A DNA stretch of 64,000 nucleotides. It comes from Galbula dea (lineage: Eukaryota; Chordata; Aves; Piciformes; Galbulidae). The stretch covers positions 558,001 through 622,000 of the forward strand of contig VWZX01010084.1 in the NCBI GenBank assembly GCA_013399015.1, given 5' to 3'. The position numbers and the translations under genes are program-made. Below the pieces are notes generated by a model. It was not told where the DNA came from and did not search any database. It saw only the letters and a list, made by a program, of their open reading frames with translations. Below are positions 1-10,310 of the stretch, piece after piece (positions within the stretch are counted from its first letter, which is position 1; every line of letters begins with the position of its first letter).

Positions 1-823
1 GAAGTGGTGCTTGTGTGTAATCCCATACAAGAGCAGACCAGCAAAGATCTAGTTTCTTGCCAGCTTTGGAAGTAAGCAACACATCCTTGGCTCTCTTGTC
101 GACATGCTTCAGGATGAGTCACAGAGGTTACATAGCTACTTCAGCATAGCTGCTGATATTTTTTCCCAGCAATCCCTGGGTACCAGAGAGTGCATCTGTT
201 CTCCAGGGCAGAATACTACTGTATTTTTCTTCCTCTTCAGCACAGTGTCTGTTACTTGACCTGTTACATAGGTGCACATGTACATGTTATACCATCCTGC
301 TGCTTTCTGTGCTATCTCTGCTCCTGGAAACCAGTAAGTCTCAGAGTTCAGTGCTAGTCCCACCAAGAATAGAACCAAGAATACATGGTAGAATGATGAC
401 ATAAGAAACACAGAAAAACTTGGGTTAATTCTTAGTAGCCTGACACAACAGCAGAAATTGTATTTTAAACTCCTTCCTACACAGTCGTCACACTGAAATT
501 GGGCAATAGGGAATGTACTTGTCAGTGATTGTTTTCAAAGAAGTGTGTTGCCAACTTTTTAAATAATCCTGAGTACAGCAATTCAAAACCAAGCAGGTAT
601 ATGCTAGTGGAAGGTGTACCTCCAGGTGGGGGTTTGGAACTAGATGATCTTTAAGGTCCCTTCCAACTCTGAAAATTCTATGATTCTACATGTCTGCTTG
701 TCCTCACAGTTTGGCAGGCAAAGGGTCAAGACCAGAACTTAAATACCACAGACACTTTTGCAGTCTGTACTAAAGTTTTCCTGAAAATTGCGATATCAAA
801 TCTGGGTATCTTCTCCCTCACAG
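1..823 (+). other. LGR5: LGR5 intron, 3' part
   Basis: This is non-coding sequence upstream of the LGR5 hinge exon. I searched it for the preceding hinge and leucine-rich-repeat exons (cysteine-rich motif of the LGR ectodomain) and saw none, so those exons lie to the left of the window. It ends in a pyrimidine-rich acceptor, CTCCCTCACAG, at 813-823. A short CR1 tail sits at about 609-689. The 91-codon open frame on the opposite strand at 136-411 has no recognisable features. Confidence 0.7.
609..689 (+). repeat. CR1 LINE 3'-end fragment
   Basis: The sequence has the typical end of an avian CR1 in sense orientation: a TAGATGATCTTTAAGGTCCC block, then TTCCAACTCT, then a tail with ATTCTATG/ATTCTAC octamers. 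Only about 80 bp remain, so it is a heavily 5'-truncated copy in an LGR5 intron. Confidence 0.85.
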
Positions 824-907
824 ATGAGCGTGACTTTGAAGATTTCTTTCTTGACTTTGAAGAAGATTTGAAACCTCATCATTCAGTGCAATGCTCACCT
901 TCTCCAG
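824..907 (+). CDS. LGR5: LGR5 penultimate coding exon (hinge region)
   Basis: The exon is 84 nt, entered in phase 1 and left in phase 1. It encodes the acidic hinge before the first membrane helix: DERDFEDFFLDFEEDL, then a segment ending SVQCSPSPG. This matches the LGR5 hinge closely. The acceptor CTCCCTCACAG and the donor G/GTATGA are good, and the split glycine codon joins in frame to the GPFKPC start of the exon at 2203. The region is extracellular and links the R-spondin-binding leucine-rich repeats to the 7TM domain. What is seen: frame, splice sites and similarity. The function is known from the family. Confidence 0.93.
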
Positions 908-2202
908 GTATGAAACTGCCAAACAGATAGGAATCCAAGCACAGTATTACCAGGTATTCTAGATTCAGACCACACTCTGAATCTGATACTAGGACAGAAA
1001 CATGATGATTTGAAATAATTTGATGAGAGTAATAGCAGTACATTTCACAATAGCATAAAATTTTGCATTAAAGTCCAGAAAACTATTCAGCTACTAAATT
1101 AATCTGTGAGCATAACAAAAATTTTACCCAGTCCTCAAGTTGGTCCTCACTCCAGGCCCCTTTCCACAGGAATTGATCCTCTTTTCAAGGGAATGAGAGA
1201 GCAAAGACTCTGTTCCACCAAAACACAGATGATAAAGAGGAGCAGAATTGTTGCTCGCTCAGTCTTTTGCAAAGCTAATTCTCCCATGGCCTAAATTTAA
1301 CTCCTGAGTTCACGAAAGTGTCAGTGTCTTCAAGGTAAGTTATCATCAGACCCGGGAGAAAATTTAGCTTCCATGCTGATCTTTCAAATGGTGTCTTAGA
1401 AAAACTTGCAAACTTACACAGTAGATGCTTATGCCCACTTGATGGCAACAGCTGTAGTCATATGGAACACAACTTGGCTGCAGGGTTTGTGTCTTCATAG
1501 AGAAGCACAGACCACTGTGAGGGACTTGCTTTGAGAGAGTGTAATTGGCCCCTACCAAGAGAAATAAAGTTTTTCAGACTACAGAGCATTCAGCTTCAAC
1601 CATATAGCATGTGCATCTCAATGCTATGAGAATGCACAGCAGGCTTCAGTCATAGTGACGCGACTTCAGCCACAGGTCATGAGAAGCCTCTCCAAAAAGG
1701 CAGCACTTCCAAATGCAGAGACAGCCTCAATTTTCTTGGACTGTGTAATAACATGTTATAAGGTAGCCAAAGTGCATCTGTCCATATCCATTATATCACA
1801 CTTCACCACGACTCGTTAGCAACCCGCGCTACTTCAGTAGGAGGTACCTTCTTCAGCTTTTTTCACACACTGACAGATATCACAGCATCCCTTGAAACTA
1901 CAGACTGGACATTCACAGTGCACTTGTACTGTTAGGCACAGACAGAAACCCATGGACTCTTCAGGCTGAGGGACAAAGACTCCTGCACCAATTAGTGCAA
2001 CATGCATTTAGCAACATGTTGTCAATGTCTCAGATTAATCCAAAGGAAGATCAACTTTCTGGCTCCCCTTTTGAACTGAAATTCACTACCTGGCTGTGCT
2101 AAGAACCTGCAAAAATCTTGAAATTTAATGTTTTAGAAAAAGAAGAATTATTTATATTAGTTTACGTGGGTTTCCCTTGCCCTTTTTATTTTGTCATTTC
2201 AG
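908..2202 (+). other. LGR5: LGR5 last intron
   Basis: This intron of 1295 nt begins GTATGA and ends TTTTGTCATTTCAG. It contains small open frames on both strands (for example 1106-1294 and 1364-1558) with no recognisable protein features. I see no repeat or RNA gene in it. Confidence 0.85.
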
Positions 2203-3293
2203 GTCCCTTCAAACCATGTGACCATCTGTTTGGTAGCTGGCTCATCAGAATTGGAGTGTGGACCATAGTGGGTTTGACCTTCATTTGCAATGCACTGGTG
2301 TCTGCTACAGTTTTCAGATCTCTGTTGTATATGTCCTCTATAAAACTTTTGATTGGTTTAATAGCTATTGTAAATGCCTTGATGGGTCTGGCGAGCGGAG
2401 TACTGGCCAGTGTGGATGCATCAACTTTTGGTAGCTTTGCTCAGTATGGAGCACAGTGGGAAAGTGGAGTTGGTTGCCAAATAACTGGTCTTCTCTCCAT
2501 TTTTGCTTCAGAGGCTTCCATTTTCCTCCTTACCTTAGCTGCACTTGAACGTGCATTCTCTCTAAAGCATGCTACAAAGTTTGAAACAAAGTCCTCTATT
2601 GCTAGTGTAAAAATTGCCATTTTCTTTTGCTTTGTGTTGGCACTAATCATTGCAGTGATTCCACTCCTCACAGGGAGCGAGTATGGGGTTTCTCCGCTTT
2701 GTTTACCGCTACCATTTGGAGAACCCACAGCTATGGGCTACATGGTAGCACTGGTATTGCTGAACTCCCTTTGTTTTCTGGTAATGACTATTGCATATAC
2801 GAAGCTCTACTGTAGTTTAGAAAAGGGAGAACTAGACAACATTTGGGATTGCTCTATGGTCAAACATGTAGCCTTGCTACTTTTTACTAATTGTATTCTT
2901 TATTGTCCTGTGGCTTTCTTATCTTTTTCCTCCTTACTAAACCTCACTTTTATTAGCCCAGAAGTGATTAAGTCAATACTGCTAGTGATTGTCCCACTGC
3001 CTGCATGTCTAAATCCACTCTTTTATATATTTTTCAATCCGCACTTTAAGGAGGACTTGGGAAGTCTGCGAAAGCAAACTTTGTTATGGAGACAATCAAA
3101 ACATGCTAGTCTGATCTCTGTGAATTCAGAAGACATAGAAAAACAATCCTGTGACTCAACACAAGCATTGGTAACCTTCACAAGTGCCAGTATATCTTAC
3201 GATATGCCTACCAGCAATTCACTAATGCCATCATCTTATCAAATGACAGAAAGCTGTAATCTTTCATCAGTTGCATTTGTTCCATGTCGCTAG
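2203..3293 (+). CDS. LGR5: LGR5 terminal coding exon: 7TM domain and cytoplasmic tail
   Basis: This exon encodes 362 residues plus a TAG stop. LGR5 is a leucine-rich-repeat G-protein-coupled receptor that binds R-spondins at the cell surface and potentiates Wnt signalling. Visible features in order: a membrane-proximal GPFKPCDHL with its conserved Cys; TM1 around WLIRIGVWTIVG; TM2 around IKLLIGLIAIVNAL; a Cys before TM3 (GVGCQ); TM3 closing in ALERAF, the degenerate DRY position typical of this receptor; TM4; a second extracellular loop ending SPLCLPLPFGEP; TM5; TM6 with LLLFTNCILYCPVAF; and TM7 with the NPxxY motif as NPLFY. The tail keeps KQSCDSTQALVTFTS and ends SSVAFVPCR, diagnostic for LGR5 over LGR4 and LGR6. 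Its frame is open upstream to about 2118, but the CAG acceptor at 2200-2202 sets the true start. No frame break is seen. Confidence 0.97.
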
Positions 3294-4515
3294 TTTCAGT
3301 AGCCATCCAGAAAATATCTATGTTTACAAATTTTTTTTATCCTGAAAGTAAGTATGGATGTGTGCATACAAGCTGGAGAGTACCTCTGAATTGTTATTAC
3401 ACACATCAGAAAACAGACAATGACAAAACTTGCAGCAAGCTGAAGATCCAATACTTGAGCCTTCTCAACTTGCCTCCAAAATGCTGGGATGAAGAGAGAA
3501 ACTGAGAGCTGCTGAAGTTTGTGCAGTTGTATCAGCTGCTCTCTTTTAAAGCAGCACTACTCAGAAATGGCATCAGTTGCTTAAGAGCAAAAATAGAACA
3601 TTAAATTGGTAAGCTTTTTTTTCAGAGCATCATCTGAAACATTGTTTTCAGAGGTTGAGCATTTTTTCCTGTTTATTGTAATTAGATTTTAATTATAGTT
3701 TTTCTGTGCCATGATTGTTTTTATGAGCATCTGTGTATGGCCATTGTTCAGCAAGGTATCTAAATGAAGGAGAAGTCCTGTTCAAGTCCTAGAGGTTTCT
3801 GCAGAATAGACTTGATGAAGTTCCATGTTTGATAAAACTGAGTTAATAATTTAAAATGGCATTTGGTTTGGTCTTTGGAATTCACCTGACTTACCAAAAC
3901 ATTTTTAATTGTCAACTAAACCTACAAAATTAACACAATGTGAAAAAATCAAGATCCTGTTAAGCGCTTTAATTGTATGTGGCAAGCCATTGTCACATGG
4001 ATATTTTTCTAATGAGATTCTGCATGGTTTGGTCCTGAATTGCTTCCATTCCATTCCAGAATTACTCCTAGTAAAATTGGCAGATGATTCATAGAATTTT
4101 AAGGTGGAAAATACTACATAGAAAGTCATCAATACAAAGAGACTGACATGCTGAGGGCAATTAAAGGACACCAAAGGCACTCACATAGAAACATGCACTT
4201 AGGGTAATTTGTCTAGAAACAAAAGTTGTAGTCCTGCTTACAGCATGATCTCTGTCTTGTGAAACAGTGATTCTAGAAAGCTTCTAGTTCAAGGTCACTA
4301 GTCAGTTGCAGCTTCAGAGGTCACTGTGTCCTTTTGGCTAAGGACAGCCAATATCTTCAGCCAAGGCAATATAAAGTAGAAGTGAAGATCTGCGTTCTTA
4401 GCGCTGACACTACTGGGATACTTCAAGCAGTCTTGCATCCACATGCTGTAAAGAACATTGTGAAATTCAAAAGGATATGAATATCATAAATTTAAAGTGT
4501 GATTTGATCACAATT

Positions 4516-4523
4516 TGTAAATA
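4516..4523 (+). promoter_or_regulatory. Pumilio-type motif in LGR5 3' UTR
   Basis: TGTAAATA, a perfect match to the UGUANAUA element bound by PUM1/PUM2. Binding is inferred from the motif alone. Confidence 0.5.
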
Positions 4524-5067
4524 GCTCCTTCTGGGAAACAAAAGGTTGAGAGCAGAGGACTAATCACTTAAAAGGAGAAGAATCTGTTAGATCGACTGGA
4601 AGTTGACATTAGAGATATGCAGCATAAAACTAAAGGTGCAAATTGTCGACAGGGATGGTCATTAGCTAGTGGAACTATCTGTCACCAAAAAACTCTAAAT
4701 CAAATTAGATATATTGCCAAAAAAAAAGGGATTGGAGTAGCTATTGGAATTCAGGGACTTCTGATGGCTTTAGTTTAGGAAAAGGTTAGTTTAGATTAAG
4801 AGAGTTCTTCTCTGGCTTTAAATCTGTTGATACTTTGCTGAATCAAGGCACATAGGTTTACACATCAGAAGCATCCCAGTTAGAGAGATGCCAGGTCTTT
4901 GCCAAGTCTACTGTCAAAATATCTCAGACAATAAAGCCACCTTCACTTCCCTAGAATATCACTTTGACCTTGGCCAAGCCATCAGGGGATATCCCCATAT
5001 TCTTTTGTCAGAGCTGGCAGCTTTTGCTTGGGTGAGCTGATCATTTAAGACAAGAAAGTGGACAAAT

Positions 5068-5100
5068 TTATTTTTGTTGTTGTTTTTGTTGTTGTTGTTA
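5068..5100 (+). repeat. GTT-rich simple repeat
   Basis: A short microsatellite-like run of TTG/GTT units with interspersed T runs inside the LGR5 3' UTR. Confidence 0.8.
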
Positions 5101-5264
5101 AAAATAGCTCCCTGAGGAGTAACACTTAGTAGCCCGGTACTCACTGCTCAGTTAGTGGCCACTCAACCTCCAGGTTGAGTCTAATTTTTTAACATTATCA
5201 AGGTTAGGTTAGCCCAGTAATTAAGGTAATCGGTTACAGAAGATCTCTGTTGTTCATCTGTTAC

Positions 5265-5272
5265 TGTATATA
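5265..5272 (+). promoter_or_regulatory. Pumilio-type motif in LGR5 3' UTR
   Basis: TGTATATA, the other common form of the UGUANAUA Pumilio element. It is one of five such sites in this UTR. Confidence 0.5.
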
Positions 5273-5894
5273 AAACTTCTGAGTCTCAAAGGATAGATGT
5301 TCACAATGACAAATTTTTTGCCAACAATGGATATGCCTTGATTTTCTTGTCCATTCACGCTGGCATGTTTTTAGTTTTGCAGTTACAGATGGCATCAGTT
5401 GACTTTGGCTGACATGTTCATCCTTCAGGAAAAAAAATGAACCAATGCTGAAATTATGTGTGATAAAGTCAGCTGAATACTTATCTTAATCCTTTATCTC
5501 TTGTGGCTTTTGAAGCAGTGCGGAATACAGCTGGAGAATGATGCCTGAAACCACTTTGGATTAAACAGATCATTCAACCATTGCACAATACCTATTACCA
5601 TGTTTATTTAGCTTTAATTTAACTGGGGTCCATCTGTGCTGCACTGCTTAATGTCAGTGAAATTCCTTTCAGCTCACTATATTTAAGAAGTTTGTAAAGT
5701 GATTTGAGAAGCAAAATAATGTCATAATTCTAAAGACTAGTTAAAGAAAGCTTCTTTTATCAGAACTTTTTTAGATTGCAGAAAGTCCTAAAGGCTTTGT
5801 GTCTTAATTTTATAAGCATGTTTGAAATATTTTGATCAGATATTTTAAACTTGAAAATGTTAAAATTCATTTAATAGATTTTTAAAGTAAAATG

Positions 5895-6064
5895 TGTAAA
5901 TATAGAACTGTATTTATTATTACGGTGAAATGCAACCACAGTAAGGATGTGAGATTAAGCCCTGTACAGTTTCATATTGATATTTGCTATATTTTCTGCT
6001 CATATATATTACTAAATTCACTGTCTGTAAATAGTATAATGTAAATGTGTAGTGACTGTAAATA
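5895..6064 (+). promoter_or_regulatory. Cluster of three Pumilio-type motifs near the LGR5 poly(A) site
   Basis: TGTAAATA occurs at 5895-5902, 6026-6033 and 6057-6064. The last two are embedded in the same decamer, CTGTAAATAG, 31 nt apart. They lie 50-220 nt upstream of the AATAAA. PUM proteins typically shorten poly(A) tails and repress translation. Regulation of this transcript by PUM is an inference. Confidence 0.55.
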
Positions 6065-6112
6065 GATGACATGCTTTCTTTTCTATCAGTGTTCTAAACA
6101 TATGTAAGTTGT

Positions 6113-6118
6113 AATAAA
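6113..6118 (+). terminator. LGR5: LGR5 polyadenylation signal
   Basis: A perfect AATAAA after a long non-coding stretch downstream of the LGR5 stop. It is the most plausible 3' end of the transcript. Confidence 0.75.
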
Positions 6119-6917
6119 ATGTGGCTATGCAGTAAAGAACATTTAATTAGGACCTAACATCTCACAAAATGGTGTTCATCCTTAATTAATCTGTCACAAG
6201 TTACTGTAATACTTAACCTACCCTCCCTAGGTGTCCGAATTTCTTGGCAAAGTATAAATTACAGGTTGCTTGCTCTTATTAGGTGCTTGGGAGAAAAAAA
6301 AGAGAGAAGAATAGTGTTTCATTTCAACACAGACTAAGTCTTTTACCACAGCTTTGCTCACAGACCCTTACAAACAGCTCCTGCTCCCTGTGTATGCTGT
6401 CCATATCTCAGTGTTGACCTCTCATAATTGCCACATGCGAGACTGGCACCGCTGACTATGTGACAAGAGCATGCATCACGTCAGGCAATGAACATGCATG
6501 AGTTACCAGCAGTGAATGGCAATGAGAAAGGCATTAATTGTCTTCAGGAGGAAATAAACAGAAGCATGACAAAGATAGCATAAGAGTACATAAGCCGGAG
6601 GGCAGAAAGGGTTTCAAGAGACAGGATGCCAACAGAGAAGGAGTTTTATGGGATATTAAGAAGGGTGATGGAGTTCTGTGATGAATGAAGAGCCCAGAGT
6701 GGATACAAAAGGATGGAAGCATTGTGATGGCTGAGGAGATCAAAATGGTAAGAAAACAGGCAGTGAAGATGCTTTCACATATACTTACTTGGACCAGACA
6801 GTGTAAGCAGTGTTAGAGCTGGCGGTCATAAGGGAGGAGAATGAAAGTGTTATTTGAGGAGGGAAGTACTATGGCTTGAATGTAAAAGGGAAAGAGAGCT
6901 ACAGATAAAGAATGGGC

Positions 6918-7022
6918 TGGTTCACAGAATTTGAATACCTCCATAGAAGGAGACTCCACAACCTCTCTGGGCAGTCTGTTCCAGTGCTCCGTCACCCTCA
7001 CGGTGAAAAATTTTCTACATTA
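6918..7022 (-). repeat. CR1 LINE fragment
   Basis: On the - strand this reads as the extreme C-terminus of the CR1 reverse transcriptase, with EHWNRLPREVVESPSMEVFK, the stretch that precedes the CR1 3' end. The fragment is about 100 bp long. Confidence 0.75.
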
Positions 7023-7399
7023 GAGAAAGCCTCAATGCGGAAGGGAAAAAGAGGCATCAAGGTTATGCATTTGGTATTTGGAAGAAAGATTTTTATTAAT
7101 TGTGCCTAATAGTGAAAGGTAGTGCCTATGGTCACAACTTTGGTGTTCTGGGCAATGTACTATATCACACATAAGTACAGGTGACATCACTTTTAAAGCA
7201 CTCATGCCACAGATGTGTAGTGTTACCTACAATAGCAACTGAAGGAGAGGTTACTGGAGACTCATGCAATAGGTTATTTCAGCATGCCAGTTGCTTAATA
7301 CTCTAGCACACTAGATACATTACTGAGTTTTATCTGGGAACTCAGTCTTCAGGGAAGTTGCAGATTCATGAATGGTCAAGGAAAACATCAGAGATACAA

Positions 7400-8303
7400 G
7401 TGAAAGCCATAAAGAAGTTGACAACACCAAGCTGTGTGGTGCGTTCAGCATGCTGGAGGGAAGAGATGCCATCCAGACAGATCTTGACAGGTTTGAGAGG
7501 TGGGCCTGTGCGAGCCTCATGAAGTTCAACAAGGCCAAGTGCAAGGTCCTTCGCCTGGCTCAGGGCAGTCCCAAGCACAGATACAGGCTGGGTGATGAGT
7601 GGATTGAGAGCAGCCCTGCAGAGAAGGACTTGGGGGTGTTGGTGGATGGAAAAGTAAATAGAAGCCAGAAACATGCCACTTCCAGGCCAGAAAGCAAATT
7701 GCATCCTGGGCTGCAAGAGAGGTGTGGCCAGCAGGTTGAGAGGCATCATTTTCCCCCTCTACTCTGCACTGGTGAGACCTCACCTGGAGAGTACTGTGTC
7801 AAGCTCTGGAGACCTAAGCATAAGAGAGATACAGACCTGCTTAAGTGGGTCCAAAGGAGGGCTGCAAAAACGATATAGAAGCACCTCCCCTAAGAGGACA
7901 GGCTGAGAGAGTTAGGATTGTTCAGCCTGGAGAAGAGAAGGCTCCAGGAGGACCTTATAGCAGCCTTCCAGTACTTAACAGAGGCCTACAGGAAAGATGG
8001 GGGCGAGGGGAACTCTTTATCAGGGAGTGTAGTGATAGGACGAGAGCTAATGGTTTTAAACTGAAAGAGGACAGGTTTAGGTTATGTATTAGAAAAAATT
8101 TCTTTGTAGTGAGGGTGCTGAGATCCTGGAACAGGTTCCCCAGAGAAGTTATGAATGCCCCATCACTGGAAGAGTTTAAAACCAGGTTGGATGAGGCCTT
8201 GAGCAGCCTAGTCTAGTGAAAGGTGTCCCTGCCTGTGTCAGAGGGGTTAGACCCAGATGATCTTTAAGGTCCCTTCCAATCCCAACCATTCTATGATCCT
8301 AAG
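7400..8303 (+). repeat. CR1 LINE, 5'-truncated, degenerate reverse transcriptase
   Basis: This sense-orientation copy of about 900 bp carries the C-terminal third of the CR1 reverse transcriptase. Recognisable blocks are LEGRDAIQTDLDRFERWA, then AEKDLGVLVDGK, then PLYSALVRPHLES, and finally SWNRFPREVMNAPSLEEFK. These lie in different frames (pieces at 7372-7878, 7673-7906 and 7845-8216), so the copy has frameshifts and is dead. It ends with GATCTTTAAGGTCCCTTCC and an ATTCTATGATCC tail. Confidence 0.9.
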
Positions 8304-10018
8304 ATGGGATCACCCATAAGAAAAATGGATGGAAATATATGCCAAGCCTTAGCAGGCACTAGCACAGAAGCACGCAGAATGATGCTGCAGGAGAAATGCT
8401 GCATTAGCTGGGTATGCAGCTTCAGACCTTGTTCCCAAAATGGAGGACATCTCTGGGTAATCTGGTGGTCAGACTGGATCTCAAAATGAGACTAACTGGT
8501 TGCACAGTCTTTGCTGTTGGTGCTGCTCCATGTGTGCTTTCTGCCTTAGTGGTCTACATATACTAGACAGTAAGAAAACTGCTGCTGCACAAAGTATCTA
8601 ACTATCCTCTATCCATATTGTCTGTAATAGGAATTTCAACTTTACAGTATTGGGCACCACTTACTTCCTCTCACAATTGTAGGAAACACTGGAGCAATAA
8701 TCTCATAATCATACATTTCTCTGTCATCAGGTCTTGCTGAAAAACTCATTCCTCAACCACTTAAGAAAGGCTCAAATAAAAATGTTTCTGGCATAATTAA
8801 TGTCCTTTCATGAGGAAAGCACTGGAAGACAAGGAACTAGAGACAGAAGTGTAAGCACATAAATACAGGAAAAAGTAACAAAGACCAGAACTGGTATCAC
8901 AGCAGCAACAAAAGTGTTAGAAAATCCTTTTCAGATCCATGAGGCACAGTAACTGTGCAGATGCTTAGGTCCTGCAGGAGAACATAGTTCTCAAACTCCA
9001 GTAGAGCTGCACTGCTTCCACCAGCAAAGGATGGACCAGCATCTTCACCGACCACAATAGGCACCTCACGTTCTCTTTCAATAGCATGTCAACCAAGGGA
9101 CAAATCTGTTGTTCTACAACGATGGTATTGTAAAAAATGTGGGAATTACTGTATATTATTTAACCTAAGCCTACAAAATTGATTTGACTCTGTCTTTGCT
9201 TGAACAGAAAGATGTAAATATACCCATCTAATAAATAAAGTAGAAAGAATTACATGTGTTAGGTATAACACTTGTAAGTGTACTGGAAAGAAAAGGCAGT
9301 ATCAACATTAAGAACATCTTGTTCATATAATGAGAACCACAGACTTGTGCTCCAGTGACTCTGGAGACATAGGAAATATGAGTATGTTCCCTCTATAAAA
9401 CAATTTGTTGTGGCATTGTCAAAATTATCTAAGGATCCAATCTCAGCAATAGGAAAAAACAAACATAAAGACTATTCCTCTTGAGAGCTGGCCCAAAGCC
9501 AAGATTTGTAAAAATTTCAGTTACAGACAAAGAGTCCACTCAAAATCCATGTTTAATCTTTTCACAGGTGGCAACATTTTCCACTTGTCAACCAAAAAAT
9601 ATGCATCATTAACAAAGAAAAAAACCTGTCCATCTGTGAATCTAAAGACTTCCACTAAGTATTATGCATGCATGTACCAAGAGTCTTAGTCAACTGGGCT
9701 TGAAAGTCTCAGGACCTCAAAACTAATACTTGAAGATTTCAAACATCTCCTTTCTCATCTGGTGTCATTCTTGATACATAATAACTATTTTGACAGATGC
9801 CTGCAGTTATTAATTAACTTGATTCCGTGCATAGCAACAACTTCTCAGGAATATCTGTAGATGTCATTGTAGTTATTATCAGCACTTTCAGTTTATTAAC
9901 TGATTTTTTCCTGGATGAAGGAGCTTTCCTGGCCTTCTAAGAAATAAATAACTGGGGAGATTGTTCCACTAGAAACAGAGCTTTTGCCTCCTGTAGGAAA
10001 TACCACAGCCTTCTGTGA
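8304..10018. other. Intergenic, nothing recognised
   Basis: This is A/T-rich unique-looking sequence between two CR1 copies, downstream of LGR5. Only short open frames of under 70 codons are present. No repeat family, RNA gene or conserved exon is recognised. Confidence 0.5.
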
Positions 10019-10310
10019 AGTCACAGAATCACAGAATGGTAGGGGTTGAAAGGGACCTCTGGAGATATCTAGTCCAACCTCCCTGCTAAAGCAGGTTTGC
10101 CTAGATCAGGTTGCACAGGAGTGCATCCAGGCAAGATTTGAAAGTCTCCAGAGAAGGAGACTCCTCAACCTATCTGGACAGCCTGTTCCAGTGCTCTACC
10201 ACCCTCAAAAGAAAGATATTTTTTCCTTATGTTTCTATGGAACTTCCTGGGTTCCAGTTTGTGCCCATTGTCCCTTGTCTTGTTCCCAGGCACTACTGAA
10301 AAGAACTGAC
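10019..10310 (-). repeat. CR1 LINE 3' fragment
   Basis: It begins with the reverse-complemented CR1 tail (TCACAGAATCACAGAATGG) followed by GGACCTCTGGAGATATCTAG and TCCAACCTCCC. It runs into the antisense of the reverse-transcriptase C-terminus (GGAGACTCCTCAACC). About 290 bp remain. Confidence 0.88.

Larger units (their letters stand above)
3294..6135 (+). other. LGR5: LGR5 3' untranslated region
   Basis: About 2.8 kb of A/T-rich sequence follows the stop with no CR1 insertion and no credible coding frame. A canonical AATAAA sits at 6113-6118. The distal part is rich in ATTTA and TGTAAATA elements, which suggests post-transcriptional control. The 3' end near 6135 is inferred from the signal, not observed. 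A (GTT)n run lies at about 5068-5100. Confidence 0.75.

Noticed and set aside
2441..2728. 95-codon frame on the - strand
   Set aside because: It is antisense to the LGR5 7TM exon, with no independent support.
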